A stretch of DNA of 37,495 nt, taken from assembly GCA_003023485.1 (NCBI GenBank), contig PXSG01000007.1, positions 1 to 37,495 of the forward strand, given 5' to 3'. A program made the translations under genes and the position numbers. This document shows, piece by piece, positions 16,365-25,357 of this stretch. A model generated the notes under the pieces. The model did no database searches and had not been told where the DNA came from. It was given only the letters and a program-made list of their open reading frames with translations. Positions within the stretch are counted from its first letter, which is position 1. Each line of letters opens with the position of its first letter. The stretch comes from Halobacteriales archaeon SW_10_68_16 (lineage in GTDB: Archaea > Halobacteriota > Halobacteria > Halobacteriales > Haloarculaceae).

Positions 16365-17783
16365 CAGATGGGCTTGAGCGTCGCGTCGTCGGGCTCGTAA
16401 CACCGCCCGTCCATCAGCGCGTCCTGGATTGCTTCCTCGACATCTCCGGGATCGACGCCGTGTCGTTCGGCGACCGTCTCGACGACCGTCCCGCGGTCCG
16501 CGCCGCTGCCGTCGTCGAGTTCCTCCATGACTGCGACTGTGGCGCCTTCGATTTCGACGTCCTCGGCCTCGGCGGCGTCCTTTGTCTCCTCCGCTGCCGC
16601 AGTTTCGGTCGCTTCGGCTGTCTCTTCGACTGATTGGGACGCATCCATCTCCTCCCCGTCATCGACTGCCGCGGACGTGCTTTCCTCGACCGCTGTCGAC
16701 CCACTCTGGTCGACGGATGCCGCCGCAGGTTCGTCTGTCATCCCCGCGGTGTCGGCACTCGACTCGGGTGTCTCGATGCCCGCCTCGCCCGGCTCGTCGA
16801 CCTCCGTGCCGCTCTGGAACTCCGTCCCGTACTCCGCCTCGATCTCCTCGCGCTCCGCCTCGTCGAGTTCGAACTCGCCGGGCTCGAAGTCCCCGACGTC
16901 CGCCGACTCCGCTGCCGTGTCGGTCGTCGATTCGGGACTCGTCGATTCGGGACTCGTCGACTCGGGACTCGTCGACTCCGGGGCCGTCGTCGCGGACGCT
17001 TCCGTCGTCGTGTCGTCGGTCTCTCCGACCGAGTCGACCAATCGGCGTCTCCGCCAGTTCGGCGAGTGCCGCGAGGTCGGCCTCGCCTGCAGCGTCCGGC
17101 CCCACCGGGCGGGGGTCGACCTCCTCGACCTCGCCGGCGACGAGTCGGGCCACGTCCAGCGCCACGTCCCTGGCCGCTTCCAGGTAGGCTGGCGAGGTGC
17201 CGTAGTGATCGATGGCGAGCGCGATGCCGGATGCGAGTCCCTCGTCGAGACCTTCCTCGACCAGCGCCGTCTCCAGGTCCTCGCCCCGTTCCTCCCGCAG
17301 CAACGCGCCGGCTATCTCCCCGACACGCCGGAGGGTGCGTTCGGCGGTCCCGACTGTCCAGCGGTCGCGGGTCTCGGCATCGACTTCGTTGATGCGCTCG
17401 GGGCGCAGCGAGGTGTACACGCGGTCGGCGTCGTCGGGCTGGAAGGTCCGTGCCTTGCCGGTTACCGAGACGAACGTCGGCGGTTCGGCCCGGTCGAGGA
17501 AGGCCTGTTCGTCGGGCTGGTACTGGCCGGCATAGAGGACAAAGGCTCCGGTCGGGTCGACCACACGTGCCCGGAGGACGTCCTCGCTGACCCCTTCGAC
17601 CTCGGTGAGGACGCCGACGACGAACGCCCGGTTGACGCGCGCGCCGGTCGGCGTGACCACGTAGTTCGGGGCGCGGTCCTCCTGGCCCTCCGAGTAGGAG
17701 AGGTCGGCGTCGTCGTACTCGGCGGCGAACAGCCGGTAGGCGACCTCGCGCTGGCCGGGGCCGCCCCCCTCGGCGTCGCTCAC
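16364..17783 (-). CDS. rpap1: RPA-associated protein Rpap1 (frame broken)
   Basis: GTG start at 17783, overlapping the rpa1 stop (GTGA). The first ~240 codons form an OB-fold RPA-partner domain (REVAYRLFAAEYDDADL, APNYVVTPTGARVNRAFVVGV, FVSVTGKARTFQP). At ~17036-17050 the frame shifts inside the linker. The next frame is an extremely acidic, Ser/Thr/Glu-rich region with TSPES repeats, followed by a compact C-terminal helix-turn domain (GTVVETVAERHGVDPGDVEEAI, then GRCYEPDDATLKPI). It is expected to work with Rpa1 on single-stranded DNA. A one-base change would restore the frame, though a longer loss in the repeat region is possible. Confidence 0.85.
16926..16980. repeat. 15-bp coding tandem repeat in rpap1
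   Basis: About 3.5 copies of a 15-bp unit (GTCGAYTCGGGACTC) that encode repeated TSPES on the minus strand, within the disordered acidic linker of Rpap1. Confidence 0.75.
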
Positions 17784-19054
17784 GGCGCCACCTCCGAGAG
17801 CAGGTCCCGGGCACGCTCGGCGGGGTCGTCGGCCGACTCCACGAACTCCCGCGCGTCGAGGTTCGCACCGTAGTCGTCGACGCTGAGTCGCCCACGGACG
17901 CGGAACTCCCGTCCGACCACCTCCGCGGCGATGGCGCCGGCGACGACCTCCCGGTCCATCGCGTCGCGGGCGTGTTCTTTCGCGTCCCCGGTGTCGCCGC
18001 CGTAGACCTCCTCGGTGAGGGCCTCGTCCAGAACCACGGTGACGGTGCCGGTCCCGTCGTCGAGGATGGCCCGCGTCCGCAGGTCGTCCTCGGCGTCGAC
18101 CTCGCCGTGGCTGCGACACTGGCCGTTCTGGACCACGCGGCCACACTCCGGGCACCGCTCGATGAGCCCCGACCCTTCGCGCAGGTCGATGATGCTGCCG
18201 ACCAGTTCGACGTCGAAGAGGCCGCCCGATTCGACGGCTTCCCGGACCGTGAGTCGGCGGGCGGAGTCGGCTCCCTCCACGTCGCTGTCGAGTTCCCGGA
18301 CCGTCGAGAACTCCGAGACGTTCACCGACGGGACGCCCCGGAACTCCCGGACGAAGGCGTTCTCGATCCGGACCGATTCCCCTTCGGCGATCTCGGGATG
18401 GGGGTCCCAGTCCGTGAAGGGCAGGCGCCCGCTCCCGTCGGCGAGGACGCCGCTGAGTATCTCGGTCTCGCCGTCCCGGCCGTCGATGACCTTCGTCTCG
18501 CACTCGTCGACACGCACCTCGACGTCGACGCCGCGGTCGCCGGTCGCCAGGTCGGCCAGGTCGCGGTCGCCGCCGACGGGAACGTCGACGTCGATGTCCT
18601 CCTCGATTGTGTCGACGGCCGTCGACTCCCCGAGATTGAGTTCGGGGTCGCCCTCCCACTCGCGGACGCCGGCGTTGCCCACGCGGACTGTCGCGCCGGG
18701 TTCGAGGCCGAAGTCCTCCCAGGCCGTGTAGGAGATCTTGCCCGTCCCGTCGGCCATCTCCCCCTCGAAGATGACGACCTCCTCGCCCTGGTACTGGATG
18801 GAGCGTTTCCCGACCGTCAGCACGACGGCGGTCACGGAGACGTTGCTGTCGTCGGTCGAGACGTCGGCGACGTCCTTCGTGGTGGGTTCGCTCCCGCCAC
18901 CGGATTCGCCGTCACCGTACTTGCGCCGCAGGCTCTGCTTGGCCTCCTCGACCGGCACGTCGTACGTGACGAGGTTCTCCAGGTCGCGTCTGACCTCCTC
19001 TTTGTCGACACCGAGGTCGGAGGCGAGGTCCTCGGCGTGGTTTTCCAGACTCAT
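17780..19054 (-). CDS. rpa1: Replication protein A, Rpa1 (multi-OB-fold single-stranded DNA-binding protein)
   Basis: 424 residues, as in haloarchaeal Rpa1. An N-terminal helical region (~1-50) precedes three OB folds at ~65-150, ~165-255 and ~270-400. A zinc site interrupts the third fold: C301, C304, C313 and H316 (CPECG, CRSHG). It coats single-stranded DNA in replication, repair and recombination. It is the first gene of rpa1-rpap1-rpe, with 4-nt and 1-nt overlaps that suggest one polycistronic message. The frame is intact. Confidence 0.96.
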   Translation of the reverse strand: MSLENHAEDLASDLGVDKEEVRRDLENLVTYDVPVEEAKQSLRRKYGDGESGGGSEPTTKDVADVSTDDSNVSVTAVVLTVGKRSIQYQGEEVVIFEGEMADGTGKISYTAWEDFGLEPGATVRVGNAGVREWEGDPELNLGESTAVDTIEEDIDVDVPVGGDRDLADLATGDRGVDVEVRVDECETKVIDGRDGETEILSGVLADGSGRLPFTDWDPHPEIAEGESVRIENAFVREFRGVPSVNVSEFSTVRELDSDVEGADSARRLTVREAVESGGLFDVELVGSIIDLREGSGLIERCPECGRVVQNGQCRSHGEVDAEDDLRTRAILDDGTGTVTVVLDEALTEEVYGGDTGDAKEHARDAMDREVVAGAIAAEVVGREFRVRGRLSVDDYGANLDAREFVESADDPAERARDLLSEVAP

Positions 19055-19078
19055 GCCGGGACGTTGGTGCCGCCTCCA

Positions 19079-19086
19079 CTAAAAGC
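19079..19086 (-). promoter_or_regulatory. TATA-like box of the rpa1 operon
   Basis: GCTTTTAG on the minus strand, centred about 28 nt before ATG 19054; a leaderless transcript is predicted. Confidence 0.55.
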
Positions 19087-19140
19087 GTTCACGTCACGGC
19101 TCCCGGAGGTTCAAGTACGAAGGGTCGGCCACCGGGGCCC

Positions 19141-19743
19141 ATGGACGGCACACTGGAAGACCGTCTGGCCGCCGTCGAGCGTGCGGTGACCGAGGGCGAC
19201 CACGACTGCTCGGCACTCGCCGACGGGGCGGCGACCGCCGACCGCGTTGAGGAGGTGGCGGCGGAACTGGAAGAACTGCGGGACAGAGTCGCAGAACTCG
19301 AAGCCGCGACCCAGGCCCTCAGGGGGTACGTGGGTAACATCCGCGCTGTCAACAGCGACGTCGAAGAGCGTGCGGACCTCGCACTCTCGAAAGCGCGAGC
19401 GGCCCGGCGCGCCGTCGACCAGGTCGGACCCGATTCCGGACACCACCAGTCAGTCGGTACCGACGAGCCCCCTTCCCACGACACGGAACCGCCAGTCGAG
19501 CGGTGCGAGCGCTGCGACCGGCCGGTCGACGACGCCAGCCACGAGGGTTCGCGTCCCGACACCGACCAGACCACCACACACCCCAGGGAGCCATCGCGAC
19601 TGGACGCGCTGGGCAGTCCCGACCAGCGTGACGCGGACGTCCGGACCGCGCTGGCGAGCGCAGGGACCGACGGCGGCCGGGCCGAGGAGCACGACGGGAG
19701 TACAGACTCGGGCGTGCTCGCGCGGGTCAGAGCGCTCCTGTAG
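19141..19743 (+). CDS. Coiled-coil protein heading the pilus/secretion locus (DUF7310-like)
   Basis: 200 residues. Residues ~1-90 form a heptad-rich coiled coil (RVEEVAAELEELRDRVAELE). A CERCDRPV zinc-like knuckle follows at ~120-128, and the rest is low-complexity and acidic or Thr-rich. There is no signal peptide or membrane span. It sits immediately before the membrane protein and ATPase genes on the same strand. I recall the same order elsewhere in haloarchaea under the name DUF7310, but the number is from memory. The role is unknown, perhaps a cytoplasmic accessory to the ATPase. Confidence 0.75.
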   Translation: MDGTLEDRLAAVERAVTEGDHDCSALADGAATADRVEEVAAELEELRDRVAELEAATQALRGYVGNIRAVNSDVEERADLALSKARAARRAVDQVGPDSGHHQSVGTDEPPSHDTEPPVERCERCDRPVDDASHEGSRPDTDQTTTHPREPSRLDALGSPDQRDADVRTALASAGTDGGRAEEHDGSTDSGVLARVRALL

Positions 19744-20277
19744 ATGCTCCGCGTGGCCGTCGCCGTCGCACTCGCGTCGGCCCTGTTCGCGGTGGCGATG
19801 CCCGCCGTCGAGACCGCGCGGGTCGATTCGGCGAACGGGCAGGTCGCCGCCGAACTCGACGCCCTCGCGGCCACCGCCGAACGCCTCCGGGAACGCAACG
19901 ATCCCGTCCCGCTCGGCGTCGCTGGCGCACGCCGGACCGTGCGACTCCACTTTCCCGGGCCGTCCTGGGGGACTGCGAGTCTCGCGTATCTCGTCGTCCC
20001 GGGGCCCTCCTCGGACCACCCGCCAGGAGTCGTCCGCTACCGGGTGGCCGGCAGCAGCGAACGGACACGACGGGTATCGCTCCCGCTGGTCGGCCCCGAG
20101 GGTGGACTCATCGTCCGCGGTGGCGGGACTCGGCGGCTCGTCGTCCAGCAGGTCCGCCGGGGCAACGACACCGTCGTGGTCGTCCGCCACCCGGAACTTA
20201 AGTCGGATGGCGCGGCCACCGACCGCCATGACGCCCTCCCTGCTCCCGGACGTGATGGGGGACCTGCTGGGGAGTGA
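19744..20277 (+). CDS. Membrane-anchored secretion-locus protein (DUF7311-like)
   Basis: 177 residues; its ATG follows the preceding TAG directly. A single N-terminal hydrophobic segment (~3-20, VAVAVALASALFAVAM) is followed by PAVETARVDSANGQVAAELD and an outside beta-rich domain. That is the layout of pseudopilin-like proteins, although no prepilin peptidase site is obvious. It overlaps the ATPase start by 50 nt, which is unusually long. The last ~25 residues look less natural, so the true stop may have been shifted by a base error. The function is unknown; pilus assembly is inferred from context. Confidence 0.72.
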   Translation: MLRVAVAVALASALFAVAMPAVETARVDSANGQVAAELDALAATAERLRERNDPVPLGVAGARRTVRLHFPGPSWGTASLAYLVVPGPSSDHPPGVVRYRVAGSSERTRRVSLPLVGPEGGLIVRGGGTRRLVVQQVRRGNDTVVVVRHPELKSDGAATDRHDALPAPGRDGGPAGE

Positions 20278-22029
20278 CACCGCGGGCCCGTGTGGCTGCG
20301 AGGCGTCGTTCGACGGGACGGTCCTGCGGGTCGACACCGACGACTGCGAGGGAGCGGGCCGTCTCGAATCGGAGGCCGACTGTCGCGCGGCCGTCGTCGG
20401 GAGGCTGGTCGAGCGCGACGCCGAGGCGGTCGTCGTCCGTGACGCGGGGATCGAAGCCAGGTACGAGGACAAGGCCTGCGCGCTGCTGGTCGCTGCGGGG
20501 CGGTTCGTCGAGGCGGTCCACGGGCGCGACGAGCGTCTCGCGGGGCTCGCACGCCGGGACCCGCTCGCGGCAGCCCGGGAGGCCAGCGGGCGCGCGGACG
20601 CGACCGCCGACGTCGCTGCCGAGACGAGATGGCCCCGCCCGCTGGCGCACGCCTCGTTGACGTCCGCGACCTCGACACAGGGGGGAGGGCCCGCCTGTAC
20701 GCCTGCTCGGCGGGCAGGGACCGGTACGTCCTCGAACCGCTCGAACACGGGCTGGAGAGAGCCGAGACGCGGACGCTCGCGCGAGCCCACGAACGCCTGG
20801 CCGCGGGGGACGTGTCCGGCGGCGAGCGTGCGCCGGGCCGGGCCGTCCGCGCCGTCGCGTACGGGGATTGCCCGACGGAACGTCTCTCGCGGGTCCTCGA
20901 AAAGCACACCCGCGGGTACGGACTGCTGGCGGATCTGTTCGCCGACGGGCGCGTCTCGGACGTCTTCGTCACGGCGCCGGCCGCGACCAATCCGGTCCGC
21001 GTGCGGATCGAGGACAGGACGGTCCCGACGAACGTGCGACTGACCGGGGGCGGTGTCGAGGCGCTCGCCTCGCGGTTCCGCGCCGAGAGCGGGCGGGCGT
21101 TCTCGCGGGCGGACCCGACACTGGACGCGACAGTGACGGTCGGCGACCGGCGGGTGCGCGTCGCCGGCGTGACGGACCCGGCCAGCGAGGGAACCGCGTT
21201 CGCCTTCCGCGCACACGACCGCGATGCCTGGACACTGCCCGGACTGGTCGCCAACGACACGCTGACCGCCCGCGCCGGTGCGGTGCTCTCGCTGGCCGTC
21301 GAGCGCGGGCGGAGTCTGCTGATCGCCGGTCCGCGCGGTGCCGGCAAGACGACGCTGCTCGGCGCGCTCCTCTGGGAACTGCCGGCCTCCGTCCGGACGG
21401 TCCTCATCGAGGACACGCCCGAACTCCCGGTCGAGGCCCTGCAGGCTGGCGGCCGGGACGTCCAGGCGCTCCGGACCGGCGAGGACGCGGACCTCGATCC
21501 CGCGGCGGCGCTGCGGACGGCGCTCAGACTCGGCGACGGGGCGCTCGTCGTCGGCGAAGTCCGCGGCGCGGAGGCACGGGTGCTCTACGAGGCGATGCGT
21601 GTCGGCGCCAACAGCGAGGCGGTCCTCGGCACCATCCACGGCGACGGCGCCGAGTCCACCTACGAACGCGTCGTCTCGGACCTGGGGGTCCCGCCGTCCT
21701 CCTTTGGCGTCACCGACGCCATCGTCACGCTGGAGGTGGCCGACTCGGCTGCCCAGCCACGGCGTGTCCGGTCCATCGAGGAGGTGGTCGGCGGCGACGA
21801 TCCCGCCTTCGAGGCGCTGTTCGCGCGTCCCGACGGACCGCTGGCGGGGACGGGCCGCCTCGCCCGGGGGAACAGCCGCCTCGTCGCCGGGATGACCGCG
21901 CCCGGCGAGAGCTACGCCGACCTCCTGGAAGCACTGGACCGTCGGGAACGCCGGCTCGCGGACCTCGCCGCGACCGGTCGCACCGACCCGGGGACGGTGG
22001 CCGCCGACGGGCTCGACCGACAGGAATGA
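20228..22029 (+). CDS. TadA/PilB-type secretion ATPase (frame broken)
   Basis: ATG 20228 opens a Cys-containing N-terminal domain (GPCGCEASFDGTVLRVDTDDC). At ~20615-20635 the frame shifts and some residues are missing relative to relatives. The main frame then has YGDCPTERLSRVLEKHTRGYG and LFADGRVSDVFV. The motor follows: Walker A GPRGAGKTT near 21331-21357, LIEDTPELP, Walker B ALVVGEVRG near 21541-21567 and the His box GTIHGDGAES near 21628. It would power assembly or retraction of a type IV pilus-like structure at the cytoplasmic membrane. The stop overlaps the next start as ATGA. Confidence 0.88.
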
Positions 22030-23672
22030 CCCCGAGCGACGAACTCCGTCGTGCGCTGGCCTTCCTCGACGCCGGGGTCGGCGCCGAGACCATCGTGCGT
22101 GCGGGCTACGGTGTCGGGCTCGTCCTTGCTCTCGTGGGGCTGGTCTCGACGGCCGTGTTCGGATTCGGTCCCCTCGGGCTGGTCGTCTCGCTCGCAGTCG
22201 CGCTCGCGGGCGTCCACCTGATCCACGAGACACCGCGCGTCCTGGCCCTGGCGCGTCGGACGCGGGCGCTCGGGCGGACGCCGGACCTGGTCGCACGCAC
22301 GGTCTTGCGGATGCGTCTCGCACCGTCGCCCGAGCGGGCGGCCGCCTTCGCGGCACGGTCGGGCAACGGGCCACTCGCGGCGAGCCTGCGGGACCACGTC
22401 GAGCGTGCCCGGATCACGGACGCCGACCCGCTGGCCAGTTTCGCCGACGAGTGGGGCGCGTGGTATCCGGAACTGGAACGGGCGCTGGGGCTGGTCACCG
22501 CGGCCGCCGGCATGGACGACCGGGACCGCGAGCAGACGCTCGACCGGGCACTGACCGTCGCGCTTGAGGGGACACGCTCGTCGATGCGGGAGTTCGCGGC
22601 GACCATCGACCGCCCCCTCACGGCCCTCTATGCGTTCGGCGTGTTGCTCCCGACGGCGCTGGTCGCGCTGGTGCCGGCAGCGAGCGCCGCCGGCGTCGGC
22701 GTGTCGACGTGGACCGTCGTGGCCGTCTACGACCTCTTTCTCCCGCTCGGAATCGTCGCCGCGAGCGTCCGGCTGGTCGCCAGCCGGCCGGTCGCGTTCC
22801 CCCCGCCGGACGTCGACCGCACACACCCCGACGTGCCCGACCTGCGGTGGACCGTCCTCGGGACGGGGGTCGTCGCTGCCGGGGTCGGCTGGACCGTCGC
22901 CGGTCGCCTGCTCCCGTCGTGGGCCGGTCCCCTCGCGGCGGTCGGACTCGGTGCCGGGAGCGCGCTCTGGCTGTACTACCGTCCGGTGGTCGCGGTCTAC
23001 GAGCGCGTCCGCGAGGTGGAGGCGGGATTGACGGACAGCCTCGAACTGGTCGGCCGGCGCGTGGCCAACGGCGTGGCGCTCGAATCCGCCGTCCGGGCGG
23101 CCACAGAGGACGTCGACGGCGCGATGGGGGAGGTGCTCGACCGCGCCGCGACCCGCCAGCGGCAACTGAACGTGGGCGTGACCGCGGCCTTCCTGGGCGA
23201 GGGCGGTGCCCTGTCGGCGGTGCCCAGTCCCCGGGTGCGGGGCAGCGTGGCAGTCCTCCGCGTCGCAACACGGGAGGGGCGGCCGGCCGGGTCGGCGCTG
23301 CTCGCGCTGGCCGACCACGTGGCAGACCTGCGGCAGGTGGAGCGGGCGGCACGACAGGACCTGGCCGAGGTCTGTGGCACGCTGCAGAGCACCGGTTCGC
23401 TGTTCGGGCCGATGGTCGCCGGGGCGACGGTCGCGATGGCCGATGGGGTCGCCGGTGGGTCGGGACCCCTCGCCGGCGGTCAGTCGCTCCCGTGGCTGGG
23501 ACCCGCGGTCGGGGGCTACGTCCTCGCCTTCGCGGTCGTGTTGCCGGCGCTGGCGACGTCCCTCTCGCGCGGGTTCGACGGGCCGCTGGTCGGCCACCGG
23601 GTCGGCCGGGCGCTCGTCGTCGCGACGACGGTCTACCTCGGCTCGTACCTCGTGGTTGCGGGGATCGCCTGA
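22026..23672 (+). CDS. TadC/PilC-type membrane platform protein (GspF family)
   Basis: 548 residues, intact. Hydrophobic segments lie near 30-60, ~205-250, ~285-325 and ~475-545, with two cytoplasmic helical repeats between them (ELERALGLVTAAAGMDDRD in the first; LTDSLELVGRRVANGVALES in the second). This duplicated GspF-like layout is typical of archaeal pilus or archaellum platform proteins (PilC/ArlJ). It would anchor the ATPase and pass force to the pilin filament. The start overlaps the ATPase stop by 4 nt. Confidence 0.88.
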   Translation: MTPSDELRRALAFLDAGVGAETIVRAGYGVGLVLALVGLVSTAVFGFGPLGLVVSLAVALAGVHLIHETPRVLALARRTRALGRTPDLVARTVLRMRLAPSPERAAAFAARSGNGPLAASLRDHVERARITDADPLASFADEWGAWYPELERALGLVTAAAGMDDRDREQTLDRALTVALEGTRSSMREFAATIDRPLTALYAFGVLLPTALVALVPAASAAGVGVSTWTVVAVYDLFLPLGIVAASVRLVASRPVAFPPPDVDRTHPDVPDLRWTVLGTGVVAAGVGWTVAGRLLPSWAGPLAAVGLGAGSALWLYYRPVVAVYERVREVEAGLTDSLELVGRRVANGVALESAVRAATEDVDGAMGEVLDRAATRQRQLNVGVTAAFLGEGGALSAVPSPRVRGSVAVLRVATREGRPAGSALLALADHVADLRQVERAARQDLAEVCGTLQSTGSLFGPMVAGATVAMADGVAGGSGPLAGGQSLPWLGPAVGGYVLAFAVVLPALATSLSRGFDGPLVGHRVGRALVVATTVYLGSYLVVAGIA

Positions 23673-23673
23673 C

Positions 23674-23683
23674 CTTTTTGTAT
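23674..23683 (+). promoter_or_regulatory. Internal promoter before the pilin-like half of the locus
   Basis: CTTTTTGTAT directly after the TadC-like stop, centred about 27 nt before GTG 23705. It suggests that the four downstream genes can be transcribed separately as a leaderless message. Confidence 0.6.
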
Positions 23684-23704
23684 CAAGGAGCGACCAGGGG
23701 GCCC

Positions 23705-24169
23705 GTGTTCGACGCGCCACTCGATACCGTGTACGTCTGGGTCGGCCTCGGTGCCGTCAGCCTCGTCGTCGCCGGAGCGGTCACGGCGTTCCCGACTGCG
23801 AGTCCGGCCGGCGTGGGGGCCGTCGCCGACAGTGTCGACCGTGTCGCCGCAAGCGAGTACGAGGCACGCGAGGAGATTTCGGTCCCTGCCGCGGAGATAC
23901 GGATCGGGCCACACACCGTCGGCCTCCGGGCGGACGGGCGAACGGCCTACACCCGTCTGGAGTACGGTCCCGTCACGCCGGTCCACGACGGCCCGCTCAG
24001 GGCCGTACTCGCGGGAACACACCCGCGCGAACTGTTCGCCGACCCCGAAGCGTTCCGGACGGCGATCGAGCGAGCACAGCGACGGGAACCGTCCTGGCGC
24101 GAGGCACCGGACGAACTGCGGGTGCGACGCGTCTCCTGGGGGGAGGTCGATGCGACGCTCGTCGGGTAG
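23705..24169 (+). CDS. Membrane-anchored protein of the pilus locus (DUF7283-like)
   Basis: 154 residues from GTG 23705. One N-terminal span (~9-30, VYVWVGLGAVSLVVAGAVTA) is followed by an extracytoplasmic domain with ADSVDRVAASEYEA, GPHTVGLRADG and a conserved-looking end VRRVSWGEVDATLVG. This resembles a pseudopilin anchor. The start is supported by the promoter spacing. It overlaps the next gene by 20 nt. The DUF number is recalled, not searched; the function is unknown. Confidence 0.75.
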   Translation: MFDAPLDTVYVWVGLGAVSLVVAGAVTAFPTASPAGVGAVADSVDRVAASEYEAREEISVPAAEIRIGPHTVGLRADGRTAYTRLEYGPVTPVHDGPLRAVLAGTHPRELFADPEAFRTAIERAQRREPSWREAPDELRVRRVSWGEVDATLVG

Positions 24170-24539
24170 GGGACAGTTCGAGGCCGTCGTCGCGCTGGTG
24201 GCGGTGCTGGCGGTGAGTGCGGGGCTGGTCGCCTACGCCGAGACACTCGCGACGGCGTTGCCCGGCGAACCCGAGCGTGCGACCGCCGAGACGGCGCTGG
24301 ATCGGGTCCACCGGACGCTCCGTGTCGCGGGCGTCGCCCGGCCGGACCGTCTCCACCGCGCCGGGGATGTGGCACCCGACGGCTGGCGGCTGAACGTCAC
24401 ACTCAGCACACGCAGGGGGCGGTGGACGCGGGGACCGGCTCCACCCGACGAGGGGCTGTGTGCCGGGCGGCGGATCAGCGTCCGGGTGGCCCCCGGGGAA
24501 CTGCGGCCGGGCCGGCTCAGGGTGGTGCTCTGGCGATGA
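24150..24539 (+). CDS. Type IV pilin-like protein (DUF7285-like)
   Basis: 129 residues. The N-terminus MRRSSGRGQFEAVVALVAVL is a good class III (prepilin) signal: basic residues, a Gly at 8 for PibD-type cleavage, Glu at mature position 3, then a ~20-residue hydrophobic helix. The outside part has a Cys near the C-terminus (GLCAGRR) and ends on the shared ATGA with the next gene. It is probably a minor pilin of the machine encoded upstream; the cleavage site is inferred. Confidence 0.75.
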   Translation: MRRSSGRGQFEAVVALVAVLAVSAGLVAYAETLATALPGEPERATAETALDRVHRTLRVAGVARPDRLHRAGDVAPDGWRLNVTLSTRRGRWTRGPAPPDEGLCAGRRISVRVAPGELRPGRLRVVLWR

Positions 24540-25357
24540 GAGCCATCAGCACCGTCCTCGACGTGGCGGTGTTCCTGTTGCTCGTCTCGGCGGCGGTGGC
24601 GACGCTGACGCTGGTGCCCGACGAGGCTCCCGAACCGGTCGTCGTCGACGAGCGTGCCGACCTGCTCGCGTCCTCGACGGCCGATGTCGAGTACACGGTC
24701 GGCACCGAGACCCGCAGCGCACACGGAACCACTGCGGCCCTGCTCGCACGCGGTGCGGTAGCGAACGCGACGGTCGACGGACAGCGACTCTCCGGGAGAC
24801 ACGAGGAGTTCGTCGAGAGCGTGGCCGAGGCCTCCCAGCGGACGCTCGGGCCGGACAACCGCACGCAGATCGTCGTTCGCTGGGTGCCCTACCGCGGCGC
24901 ACCGCTCCGTGGCACGCTCCGTGTCGGTCCTGCCCCGCCACCGGGACGGGACGTGACCGTCGCGACGCTCTCGGTCCCCGCGCCGGTCCACCGGCAGGGC
25001 GACCGCGCTGCCGTCGCGGCCCGGGAACAGGGCTTCCGTGGCGTCGCGGGGGTCGCAGCGCGGGCCACCGCGGACGCGCTCCTTCCCGAGAGCAGTGCGG
25101 CGCTGCCCTCCAGCCGGGTCTCACCGGCGTCGGCCGTCGTCTCGGAGCGGTTCGCGACGCTGGCCGACGCGACCGGCGTCTCGGTCGACGGCCCGCTCTC
25201 GCGTGGCAACGTCTCCGCTGTACGCGAGCGGATCGTCGAGGGGCTGACAGCACGGTACGCGGCGGACATGCGCGAGCGGTACGAGACACCCCGGGCGGCC
25301 GCCGACGCGATCCAGGTCGGTACCGTCCGGATCGCCCTCAGGCGGTGGGCAGGATGA
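24536..25357 (+). CDS. Membrane-anchored extracytoplasmic protein (DUF7284-like)
   Basis: 273 residues, intact. An N-terminal hydrophobic anchor (~5-26, STVLDVAVFLLLVSAAVATL) follows MRAI and precedes an outside domain rich in Ala, Arg and Val. A middle region has TLSVPAPVHRQGDRAAVAAR, and the C-terminus is predicted helical (RERIVEGLTARYAADMRERYE). It overlaps both neighbours by 4 nt, which indicates tight translational coupling in the pilin-like block. The family function is unknown. Confidence 0.72.
   Translation: MRAISTVLDVAVFLLLVSAAVATLTLVPDEAPEPVVVDERADLLASSTADVEYTVGTETRSAHGTTAALLARGAVANATVDGQRLSGRHEEFVESVAEASQRTLGPDNRTQIVVRWVPYRGAPLRGTLRVGPAPPPGRDVTVATLSVPAPVHRQGDRAAVAAREQGFRGVAGVAARATADALLPESSAALPSSRVSPASAVVSERFATLADATGVSVDGPLSRGNVSAVRERIVEGLTARYAADMRERYETPRAAADAIQVGTVRIALRRWAG

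Noticed and set aside
16364..17041. Independent acidic protein starting with TTG at 17041
   Set aside because: No promoter or good start; the composition and C-terminal domain fit the distal half of Rpap1 after a frame change.
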